From: Saccharina japonica
Taxonomy: Eukaryota; Sar; Phaeophyceae; Laminariales; Laminariaceae
Length of the DNA stretch: 64,000 bases
Assembly: GCA_008828725.1 (NCBI GenBank)
Contig: MEHQ01004329.1
Location: forward strand, 62,001-126,000
Direction: 5' to 3'
Below the pieces are notes generated by a model, which saw only the letters and a list, made by a program, of their open reading frames with translations, was not told where the DNA came from and ran no database searches. Every line of letters begins with the position of its first letter. Within the stretch, counting starts at the first letter, position 1. The position numbers and the translations under genes are program-made. Shown piece by piece: positions 59,001-64,000 of this stretch.

Positions 59001-59106
59001 CACCGTTTTGTCCTGCGGTAGCGAGAAGATTCCCTTGTGGCTGCCACTTGACCATCACCTTGCCTTTGCCATGCTCTCCGGACGATATCTTAAATAGTCG
59101 CTTCAT
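29073..59106 (-). CDS. IFT144: Intraflagellar transport protein 144 (WDR19), IFT-A subunit
   Basis: IFT144 is a core subunit of IFT-A, which drives retrograde transport in cilia and import of membrane cargo. The model has 22 exons and 1569 residues (human 1342): 59004-59106, 57587-58278, 54438-54581, 53390-53755, 52568-53038, 51974-52102, 50675-50886, 49387-49486, 48406-48564, 46808-46915, 45620-45870, 44420-44635, 43956-44078, 41846-41987, 40816-40910, 40240-40447, 38621-38677, 36057-36164, 33872-34054, 33189-33341, 31213-31335, 29073-29639. All introns are GT-AG and every phase matches. The start [10 protein letters not shown] mirrors the vertebrate N terminus. Order of parts: two WD40 propellers (about 1-700), a TPR-like solenoid (about 706-1289), a C-terminal cysteine-poor knuckle region and a low-complexity tail. 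Signature segments include [36 protein letters not shown] and [20 protein letters not shown]. No in-frame stop interrupts any exon. Confidence 0.96.
30768..31168 (+). mobile_element. CACACCTCG-family MITE with internal tandem array
   Basis: Inverted ends CACACCTCGG and GCGAGGTGTG in intron 21 of IFT144. The right half has expanded into a tandem array (31002-31158) of TCGATGATCTG and TCGATGAGCTA units, which makes this copy longer than its relatives. Confidence 0.85.
32410..32600. repeat. (CGGGT)n microsatellite with inverse array
   Basis: CGGGTCGGGT units at 32410-32525 face ACCCGACCC units at 32550-32590, with a CCTTACCCTTACCC segment between. The two arrays could fold on each other. Confidence 0.9.
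32738..32914. mobile_element. MITE with CAGTAGTGGTCCCTCTATAG termini
   Basis: Copy in intron 20 of IFT144: ACAGTAGTGGCCCCTCTGTA on the left and ACCATAGAGGGACCACTACT on the right, with ACTACTCCGCACACTACG in the middle as in other copies. Confidence 0.75.
32939..33185. repeat. (AAGCC / AAAGCC)n minisatellite touching a splice donor
   Basis: About 245 bp of CAAGC and CAAAGC units. On the coding strand (GGCTTGG-type units) it begins within about five bases of the exon 20 donor of IFT144 and fills the start of intron 20. Confidence 0.95.
34095..34447 (+). repeat. G-tract-bounded repeat D, composite copy
   Basis: In intron 18 of IFT144. The short form (TCATTTGTTGCTTGCC) is followed by two long-form heads separated by G runs, then the tail ACCAAGCGCGAAGCGCCGTG to AAACGCTTGTAAGGCGGG. 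Confidence 0.85.
34708..34865. repeat. 16-bp minisatellite in IFT144 intron 18
   Basis: About ten units of CAATGGTTGGTTCAGA, alternating with CAATGGTTGTTTCAGA. Open in three frames but clearly repetitive and intronic. Confidence 0.95.
36176..36372. repeat. Poly-G run and (AAAC)n array upstream of IFT144 exon 18
   Basis: About 37 G at 36176-36212, then unrelated sequence, then (AAAC)n at 36294-36372. On the coding strand these are (GTTT)n and a C run that ends about 12 nt before the exon 18 acceptor. Confidence 0.9.
36820..36950. mobile_element. MITE with TTACGGGGGACCATAGTAA termini
   Basis: TTACGGAGGACCATATAGTA on the left and TATTTACTATGGTCCCCTCC on the right, with a GGGAAATATATAG core, in intron 17 of IFT144. 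Confidence 0.8.
37390..37465 (-). repeat. G-tract-bounded repeat D, short-form fragment
   Basis: Inverse orientation: GCTCCGTCTCGAAAGGGATA then CGTGGTCAATGGTCAAATAA. Joined directly to the MITE at 37466-37574. Confidence 0.65.
37466..37574. mobile_element. MITE with TTACGGGGGACCATAGTAA termini
   Basis: TACGGGGGGACCATAGTAAA on the left and TTTACTATGGTTCTCCGTAA on the right, with an ACAAAAACCCATATAT core. Confidence 0.8.
37611..37882. other. Assembly gap (272 N) flanked by poly-C
   Basis: Run of N between C tracts, inside intron 17 of IFT144 and next to copies of repeat D. The exons on either side join in frame without the gap, so no coding sequence is obviously missing. Single N bases also occur at 47027 (in a T run) and 50442 (in a C run). 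Confidence 0.98.
38040..38325 (-). repeat. G-tract-bounded repeat D
   Basis: Inverse copy. GGTGCTCCGTCTCGACAGGG, then a C run, then the long form down to GTCATACGACTACGGCCATG. Confidence 0.85.
38806..39058 (+). repeat. G-tract-bounded repeat D, full-length copy
   Basis: G runs, TATTCATGCATGGCCGTAGT, CCCTCGCATCTCTACAATGC, GGTTTTCACCGACCAGGCTG, then the tail to CTAAGAACCGCTTGTGAGGT, in intron 16 side sequence of IFT144 exon 17. Confidence 0.85.
39105..39172. mobile_element. Short inverted-repeat element E
   Basis: ACATTAGGGGGGATGTAAGG, then ATCATGGGTTCTGAATACTA and a CCCCCCC end. Partner of 8105-8232. Confidence 0.45.
39811..40090. repeat. 20-bp minisatellite in IFT144 intron 16
   Basis: About 14 units related to TATCACCCGGTGTGTTATCT, some with GATACGGTATATCACCTGGT. 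It starts about 150 nt from exon 16. Confidence 0.95.
40935..41145. repeat. (AAAC)n microsatellite upstream of IFT144 exon 15
   Basis: About 50 AAAC-type units. On the coding strand it is (GTTT)n and ends about 25 nt before the exon 15 acceptor (TTTTTTCAAAG). Confidence 0.95.
41330..41435. mobile_element. MITE with TTACGGGGGACCATAGTAA termini
   Basis: CTACGGAGGGGCCACAATAA on the left and CCTATTTACTGTGGTCACCA on the right. A second right-end-like piece (CATATTTGGTCCTGATTACT) follows at 41495-41535. Confidence 0.7.
42063..42178. mobile_element. MITE with TTACGGGGGACCATAGTAA termini
   Basis: ATTACGAAGGACCATAGTAA on the left and CACCCCGTAATAG on the right, with AAAAATAGGTAAATATATAG in the core. 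Confidence 0.8.
42490..42607. mobile_element. MITE with TTACGGGGGACCATAGTAA termini
   Basis: TATTACGGAGGACCATAGTA and TTTACTATGGTCCCCCGTAA are clean inverted ends, bordered by TA on both sides. This is the best-preserved right end in the window. Confidence 0.85.
44246..44337 (-). repeat. G-tract-bounded repeat D, head only
   Basis: Inverse copy in intron 12 of IFT144, limited by C runs on both sides: CCCGGCATTGTAGGGATGCG then CATACGACCACGGCCGTGCA. Confidence 0.8.
45915..46040 (+). repeat. G-tract-bounded repeat D, head only
   Basis: In intron 10 of IFT144: ATCATGCACGGCCGTAGTCG, CCCTCGCATCCCTACAATGC, GGTTTTCACCAACCAGGCAG, bounded by G runs. Confidence 0.8.
46993..47026. repeat. Poly-T tract
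   Basis: About 34 T with an unresolved base at its end, in intron 9 of IFT144. Poly-A on the coding strand. Confidence 0.9.
47946..48294 (+). mobile_element. CACACCTCG-family MITE
   Basis: Ends CACACCTCCGG and CCCGAGGTGTG. The internal GATCATACA unit is expanded to about a dozen copies at 48105-48235. Confidence 0.85.
50160..50453 (-). repeat. G-tract-bounded repeat D, full-length copy
   Basis: Inverse copy in intron 7 of IFT144, from TCCGCCTCAGAGGCGGTTCT to the short form and a C run. Long form and short form are adjacent, separated by CCCCCCCGC. Confidence 0.85.
51280..51340. repeat. Interstitial telomere-like TTAGGG array
   Basis: GGGTTGAGGTTAGGGTTGGG followed by three clean GTTAGG units and a TTAGCGG end, in intron 6 of IFT144. 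Confidence 0.85.
51393..51598 (+). mobile_element. CACACCTCG-family MITE, right part
   Basis: CTCACCTGCCTTTATGAGAT, CACACCCGGCAATACGAGCT and TCTAGATCATGAACGAAGTG match the family. A left-part fragment at 51048-51082 suggests that the copy was split by the telomere-repeat-bearing segment. Confidence 0.6.
52316..52530 (-). repeat. G-tract-bounded repeat D, two tandem short forms
   Basis: Two near-identical units of about 95 bp in intron 5 of IFT144: TCACTTCCTTGCTCCGTCTC, GAAAGGGATGCGTGGTCAAT, GGTCAAATGACTAAGGCAAG, then a C run. Confidence 0.85.
54790..55094. mobile_element. MITE with CAGTAGTGGTCCCTCTATAG termini, two copies
   Basis: Two adjacent diverged copies in intron 2 of IFT144, about 54790-54920 and 54995-55094, with GTGCCGGTTGCCGCTTTAG and GCATACCGGCACTATCGAGG. 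Confidence 0.7.
55487..55560 (+). other. tRNA-related sequence (SINE head or tRNA pseudogene)
   Basis: A-box TGGTCTAACTGG and B-box GGTTCGATTCT at tRNA-like spacing. The T stem pairs poorly and no acceptor stem forms. Related to 4083-4163 in the first 15 bases. Confidence 0.45.
55618..56328. mobile_element. PIF/Harbinger-like DNA transposon, non-autonomous
   Basis: 711-bp element with inverted termini GGGCCGTTTTTAACGAC, flanked on both sides by TAA (55615-55617 and 56329-56331). The 3-bp TWA duplication and G-rich ends are typical of PIF/Harbinger. AAACTTGCCAA-type sub-terminal repeats are frequent. No transposase domain is recognisable in the broken minus-strand frames. It lies in intron 2 of IFT144. 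Confidence 0.85.
56558..57409. mobile_element. PIF/Harbinger-like DNA transposon, second element
   Basis: 852-bp element with inverted termini GGGCCCGTWTTAACGA and inner TTCAATTTGGAAAA, flanked by TAA at 56555-56557 and 57410-57412. Its ends resemble but differ from those of the element 230 bp to the left. A Thr/Pro-rich minus-strand frame (56940-57290) has no recognisable domain. Confidence 0.85.
58405..58516. mobile_element. MITE with TTACGGGGGACCATAGTAA termini
   Basis: TTACGGCGACCATAGTAAAT on the left and TTTATTATGGCCCCTCGTAA on the right, in intron 1 of IFT144 about 130 nt upstream of exon 2. Confidence 0.8.
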
Positions 59107-60025
59107 GGCGACGCACGCCCCTCAACTGCTCGTGTGTCTGAACTAGCTGCTGCTGCTGCTGTACGGTTTGGAGGTCGAAGCAGCGAACAACACGGCGAAG
59201 CACAAATCAAGCGGAAGCACGCACGCCATTTTTCAAAGATCAAGAAAACGGTTTCGTGAATAAAAATCTTTCAACCAACCAGAAATTTGCAAAGAAAAAA
59301 AAAAAACAGGTAGGCAGTATCTCAGAAAAGGTACATAAAAAGGTACATATCTCAGTACCTTTTCGTACTTTGTACGATGCGCAGCTCTCTGCCTACGACG
59401 AGGACACGAGGATAGAGGAGATATCATAGCTCGTGCCTTGATCTCCTTTGTGCTCTTGCATGTTCTACACTACTGCGTACGGTGCATTGTTATTCCTCAG
59501 ATGCACGACAAGCCGCCCTCTCGTCTCCAGACACGCACGCATCCACTTTCTGAAGTTCTCATCAGGAACATCCCAAACACCAAAAAAAAATGTTTTGCAC
59601 AATGCACCAAAGGGGTACTCGTGCGGTACTCGTTCATGCCGACAAGCCGAGTCCCGAGATCACGCACACACGAGACGTAATTGCGCCGACCCTTCCAATC
59701 TCCCAAAGGTCCAAGGGCTTGGCTCCACCTCCTCCACCGCCACTGCACTGCACTGCCAACCTCAAGACAAGAAGAGGTACACCAAGAGCCACCCCAAGCC
59801 CTGCACCACGAGCAATCGATCTCCTCCTCCTCAGTTGTCTTCGAGCAAGGCCGCACGCAGCAGAGTCACAGGCAGCAGTTGCAGTCGCAGGCAGCACACA
59901 AACCACAGCAGCAGCAGCCGCATTTTTTTAGGCCGCAAAAGCGCATATCCGCACACAAGCAGCAAGCAGCAGCGGCACCAGCACCAACAGCACTAGCACC
60001 AGTACCAGCAGTTTGGGGTCCCACC
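59107..60025. promoter_or_regulatory. Probable shared promoter region of divergent genes
   Basis: 919 bp between the IFT144 start codon (minus) and the start codon of the membrane-protein exon (+). It contains (CTG)n next to IFT144 and CAG/CAA-rich sequence next to the other gene. No core element is identified with confidence. Confidence 0.35.
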
Positions 60026-60214
60026 ATGAACTACGGCAGCACCACCGTGTCTACTGACCCTGACGAGAACGGCGCTTCAAGCATGCGATTGAATGGCAAT
60101 GTCGCCGTCGACGACGACGCCAGCCCGCCGCCGACAAGGCAGCAGAAGCTCATCAAGGCAGGGCTGCTCATTTTGCTCATCTTGATGATCGGCTACGTGA
60201 TCCTCGACTACACC
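60026..60214 (+). CDS. First exon of a putative single-pass membrane protein
   Basis: Product not recognised. The ATG sits in a CCCACCATGA context and is the first in-frame ATG of an upstream-open Gln-rich frame. The 63 codons start MNYGSTTVSTDPDENG, run through an acidic Ser/Pro stretch (VDDDASPPP) and a basic RQQKLIK, and then a hydrophobic segment AGLLILLILMIGYVIL. The exon ends DYT at a clean donor (GTGAGT, 60215). An uncharged helix after a basic stretch near the N terminus suggests a type II signal anchor, as in many Golgi glycosyl- and sulfotransferases, but no catalytic exon is seen. The next exon was not found and may lie beyond the window. Confidence 0.5.
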
Positions 60215-60739
60215 GTGAGTATGCATGGGATGGGTAGGTCACTGACTTGTGACGGGGTAGCAGTGATTGGGCAGCAGTGTGTCTCATGGTATGCTATGAG
60301 TATGTACACATGTATGATATGTGCCTGTACAGCAGTTCAGCAGTATGTGCCCACGTAGTACCCGCACCAGCTTGCTTGCGGGGCGAGGTTTATCCCACCG
60401 CTGCTGTGTGCTACGACGTACGAGTACGGTATGTGATACGATTTTTTAACGCGGGCTAATCGTTTGGTACGCACAACAGAGAGCAGATTCTTTTTTAGCA
60501 GCAGTACGTACGTAGCAGCAGCACCAGCCGGCGATTGTTGAAAACAGATACGTAAGAAAAACGGAGCTATACACGAACTGCTGTGATATACCCACGCTGC
60601 TCACACTCACTACTCTCAGTGCTGCTGCTGTGAATAGTAAGTGCTGGGTCTGTTTGTATGGCGTCTTTCAATGCAGCAGCCATACCATACGTACTGCTGC
60701 CGTAGTGTTCACTACTGTTGCACCGCAGATGCTCGCACA

Positions 60740-61135
60740 GCAGTACCTTCGGGAGTAAAGTAAGTATTTTCTCTCGAAAATACTGCAAATACTTCGTGTA
60801 CCCAGGTATTGTTTATGTACCTCGGATACTGCGAGTATTTCGGGAGTATAATATACTGCGAGTACTCGCGGTTTTCCGGGTTCAACACTACTATTTCTGG
60901 GTTCAAGACTACTCTGGATACTGAGTACTGCAGGTATTTCGGAAGTTTGTGCTGCGGATACTTTTAGTATACTCGTGGTTTTGTACTGCTCATACTCCCA
61001 GTACTCGCAGCATTTGGGCCTTCGGAACTGTTCATACTCCCAGTACTCGCAGTATGTAGGCCGCCAGTACTGCAACACCCTCAGTACTCGGAGCACGAAA
61101 TGTACTCGATACTCCCCGAGTATACTCGGAGTATG
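60740..61135. repeat. Degenerate cluster of AGTACTCGCAGTATT-like units
   Basis: Many short direct and inverse variants of GTACTGCGAGTATTTCGG and its complement over about 400 bp. Several can pair with each other. Confidence 0.75.
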
Positions 61136-61785
61136 AAGCATCCTTGGAGAATCAATGGACCTTATTGTCACACCACCCTCGAGCAACCTTGGGCATATAA
61201 TACAGGCTATTGTACACCGGTAGGATTTAGTGTGTACTTGGTATACCTGGTACGTAGCGCTTGGTCGCTAACATTTCTTATTCGTCTTCTTGTGTATTGA
61301 TACGAGACGGATATCACGATTCGATTCACGATACAACCCTGAGCCCTTACCCCTAACGCCAACCCCAACCCAATCAATCATGGTTAGGGGTGTGAGTGAT
61401 CAACGTTGAATTTCATGCTATATACGCACATACTATTAACTATTAATACACACTTGTCGGATGGCAACAAAAATAGAATAATAATAATAATAACAATAAT
61501 AATAACAATAATAATAATAACAATAATAATTAAGTAGTTAGGGGTTAGGGATGACCTTTATACAAGAACGGTGGGAATGAGGAGCGTGACAGACGCTTTC
61601 AAGTGGTCAAACTCCTAACTGCATTAAGCTACTGCGTTGGCGGCTCTTCTCTTTTTGCTGTGTTCCTGCAATTAATTGTCATTGATGGGATCGTTTTTTA
61701 TTCTAAGCGATTTGGGTCAGCACATAAACCTTTTTTTACTGACCGGCAGGTAATTGATGGGTGTGCGTGGTGGGTGAGAGATTTA

Positions 61786-62112
61786 CTGGGTTGGTCGGTT
61801 GGTCCCTGGGCTGGTAGTCCCACAATCACCAACACCACCCACCAACATTTACTGTTAATTAAGCGATGCGTGTCAGCGCAAAAACCTTGTACGAGTACAG
61901 AGAAAAATGTACCAGTAAACAAATACATCTGAATCATTTCATAATTCGTTTTTGTTGTATGATCTTTTTGCTCGTATTTTGTAAAATCTGTATCAGGTAT
62001 CAGGTCGGTTGGTCCCTGGGCTGGTAGTCCTACAATCACCAACACCACCCACCAACATTTCTTGTTAAGCGATGCGTGTCAGCGCAAAAACCTTGTACAG
62101 AGAAAAATGCAA
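61786..62112. repeat. Tandem duplication of about 215 bp
   Basis: GGTCGGTTGGTCCCTGGGCT through CAATCACCAACACCACCCAC and AAGCGATGCGTGTCAGCGCA occurs at 61795-61905 and again at 62005-62105. The ATTCGTTTTT ... TTTTTGCTCGTATTT segment also recurs, at 61943 and 62139. Confidence 0.85.
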
Positions 62113-63803
62113 ACTAAGAAATCTGAATCATTTCAGAATTCGTTTTTATTTGTATTGTCTTTTTGCTCGTATTTCGTAAAATCTGTATCATTTCAGAAAT
62201 CGTGTTTTATTGTCTTTTTGTTTTTCTGCAGCAGCAGCAGCAGATAATAAATGGGATGGACAAAAAAAAAACAAAATGCTGCTGCTGCTGAACGAGTGCG
62301 TACCAGGAACCACCACCAAACCACGGGACGAAGCCACCACCAACCACCACCAGCCACTACGAGCAACAACAACTTCTGGTGCTCCTGCGGCTCGTGGGGC
62401 AGGGGTGGTGGCGGTGGTGGTGATGGTCGTCGTTGTGGTGTTTGCTGGTGATGGTGGTGTGTGTGCTGGTTGCTTTTTTAGTTGTGTGCGATGATGGTCT
62501 TCCTCTTCTCGTCCGATCATCGACAAGTTCGACACAACAATCACGATCGATCATCACCATCAACCCTTGACAGCCTTGACATGCCGTGACTGTCACCAAA
62601 CAACTAGTTTTTAGTGTGGAACACTTCACCCTACACCCTTGACAGCGCATGTTTTGCCTTGCTTGACATGTCTCCCGACATCTTTGCTTGAGAGTTGCCG
62701 GTGGTGATGCTCATCGTTGCTATATACTACTGCTAGTTTGCTCTACTGCCGAGAAATCCCAGTGACACAATTTGGCACTGGCAACAGTTTAGGGCAGTCA
62801 CTATGGCCTAGCTCTGCGATCTCGGCACCGCTTTCGACACGAGCAGCACAGGACGGTCGGCACAAATAGCGGGCCTCTATCAGTCCCGAGCGTGTCTGAA
62901 TCGGTTCAGTGTACGCGTCGCGCGCCAAAAAAATGCAAAGCGAACGAAGTGCAGACGAAGTGCGAAGTGCAGACAGACAAACCTCAATATTAAGCTTTCG
63001 TTAAATAAAGCCACGCTGCGGCAGCTTTCAGAACTGTTTTTTGTCCGTTTGTGTCCGTTCGCGACCAGGGGGGTACACCCCCACAGGCACATACCCAACC
63101 CATTAGGAAGAGCATCTATTGATGCTCCGAAGGGCTAGCGCCCTTCTCCGCATCAAATATCTCCTCATTATTAACAATAATACTATTTAGCTATTTAGTT
63201 AGGAGTTCGGGATGACCTGTATTCGTGTTTCACATTATTAAACCGCCCTTTCTACGTACGTACCCAGCGCACCCAGTGTCCGTGCCGATTCTTCCATCCT
63301 TCGTACGAGAGAGATACCAGAACAGCAATTGTTTCGTCTCGTGCACAGCGTGGGTTCAACAATGGTTAGGAATTACTTCTGCAGAGTAGTACAGCAGTAT
63401 TGGCTGTAAGAAATTGAGGCTCGTAGGTACGTAGGAATTTGAGGCTCGTCTTCTCACGATAAATACAGTAAATAGGAACTTTGACGGGGAAAAAAACGGT
63501 GCTCTGGGTCGGGAACTATACTAAATCCCATAAATATTGCGTCCGGAGCCAATTGTAGCCTGAGCTCAATGCTGGCGACAAAATACGAAATTGAGCCTTT
63601 GGCGTTTCTTGCCACTAATAGCTGGGCGCGCCTTGTGTATGAGATTAATTCGTGTCCCTTTCGAGAAACTGGGCGTGCACGATGTTCCGTGCCCGCTCCT
63701 GCTGGTCCGCGCCCTTTTTACTCCAGAAACTGGTCCCACTACGTAAAAAAAACTACTACGTCGTACTGCTGTAGTTTAAGTGTACCGAAGGGGTTCACAC
63801 GCT

Positions 63804-64000
63804 CACACCTCGGGAAGATAAGATCACGATATAAATAATCTAGGTCCTAACCCGCCGTTATGAGATGTTGTGCAAGATATGTACGTAGTACAGATCCAAC
63901 CCAGGAAACATGCCCTAGATCATGCAGATTGTACGGCTCCCACCCGGCAACATGAGCTATAGATCATACAGATCATACAGATCATACATATCAGGAATCT
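63804..64000 (+). mobile_element. CACACCTCG-family MITE, cut by the window edge
   Basis: Starts CACACCTCGGGAAGATAAGA and follows the family order up to the GATCATACA units. The right end is outside the window. Confidence 0.8.

Larger units (their letters stand above)
50675..59106 (-). other. IFT144: IFT144 N-terminal WD40 double propeller (exons 1-7)
   Basis: Exons 1-4 encode the first propeller (residues 1-435). Landmark stretches shared with vertebrate IFT144 are [47 protein letters not shown] and [14 protein letters not shown]. Exons 5-7 encode the second propeller (436-705), with [36 protein letters not shown] and [13 protein letters not shown]. Exon 5 contains a Gly/Pro/Arg-rich insertion that I do not expect in vertebrate proteins. 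Exon 7 joins exon 8 through an AG/A split Arg codon. Confidence 0.9.
60215..64000. other. Gene-poor right flank
   Basis: No exon with splice sites or recognisable product was found. Contents are clustered AGTACTCGCAG-like short repeats (60740-61135), an ATA/ACA microsatellite (61486-61530), a tandem duplication (61786-62112), CAC/GGT triplet runs (62290-62460) and a CACACCTCG-family MITE at the edge. Confidence 0.5.

Noticed and set aside
61320..61380. Telomere-like CCCTTACCCCTAACGCCAACC segment
   Set aside because: Too irregular to call a telomeric array; likely a degenerate short repeat.

Overview
The window is nuclear DNA of an intron-rich eukaryote, not prokaryotic. Genes are cut into short exons by GT-AG introns of about 0.3 to 4.4 kb that are packed with microsatellites, minisatellites, miniature inverted-repeat transposons and one LTR retrotransposon. 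An intraflagellar transport gene implies that the organism makes a cilium or flagellum at some stage. Intron density, repeat style and base composition fit a large-genome stramenopile such as a brown alga. That assignment is an inference.

Layout. (1) 1-5 kb: a few exon-like segments on the + strand, unidentified. (2) 5-10.1 kb: no recognisable gene; repeats. (3) 10113-24675, minus strand: a complete nine-exon gene for an M28B metallopeptidase of the glutamate carboxypeptidase II / NAALADase / plant AMP1 family (795 residues), carrying a degenerate Ty1/copia element in intron 3. (4) 25.7-27.4 kb, + strand: parts of a gene with ZC2HC-type zinc fingers, head-to-head with the peptidase. (5) 29073-59106, minus strand: a complete 22-exon gene for IFT144/WDR19, a subunit of the IFT-A complex of retrograde ciliary transport (1569 residues). 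Its exons total 4.7 kb of a 30 kb span. (6) 60026-60214, + strand: first exon of a short single-pass membrane protein, divergent from IFT144. (7) 60.2-64 kb: repeats only.

Both full gene models were built by joining exons at visible splice sites. Every junction keeps frame, and both totals are multiples of three (2388 and 4710 nt). I recognise no operon-like or defence system. The most notable points are the eroded CPxC knuckles and long tail of IFT144, loss of glutamate-pocket and calcium residues in a peptidase that keeps all five zinc ligands, a 158-bp-arm inverted repeat built from retrotransposon sequence, two neighbouring transposons with related termini and TAA target duplications, several MITE families, and simple repeats lying directly at splice sites.
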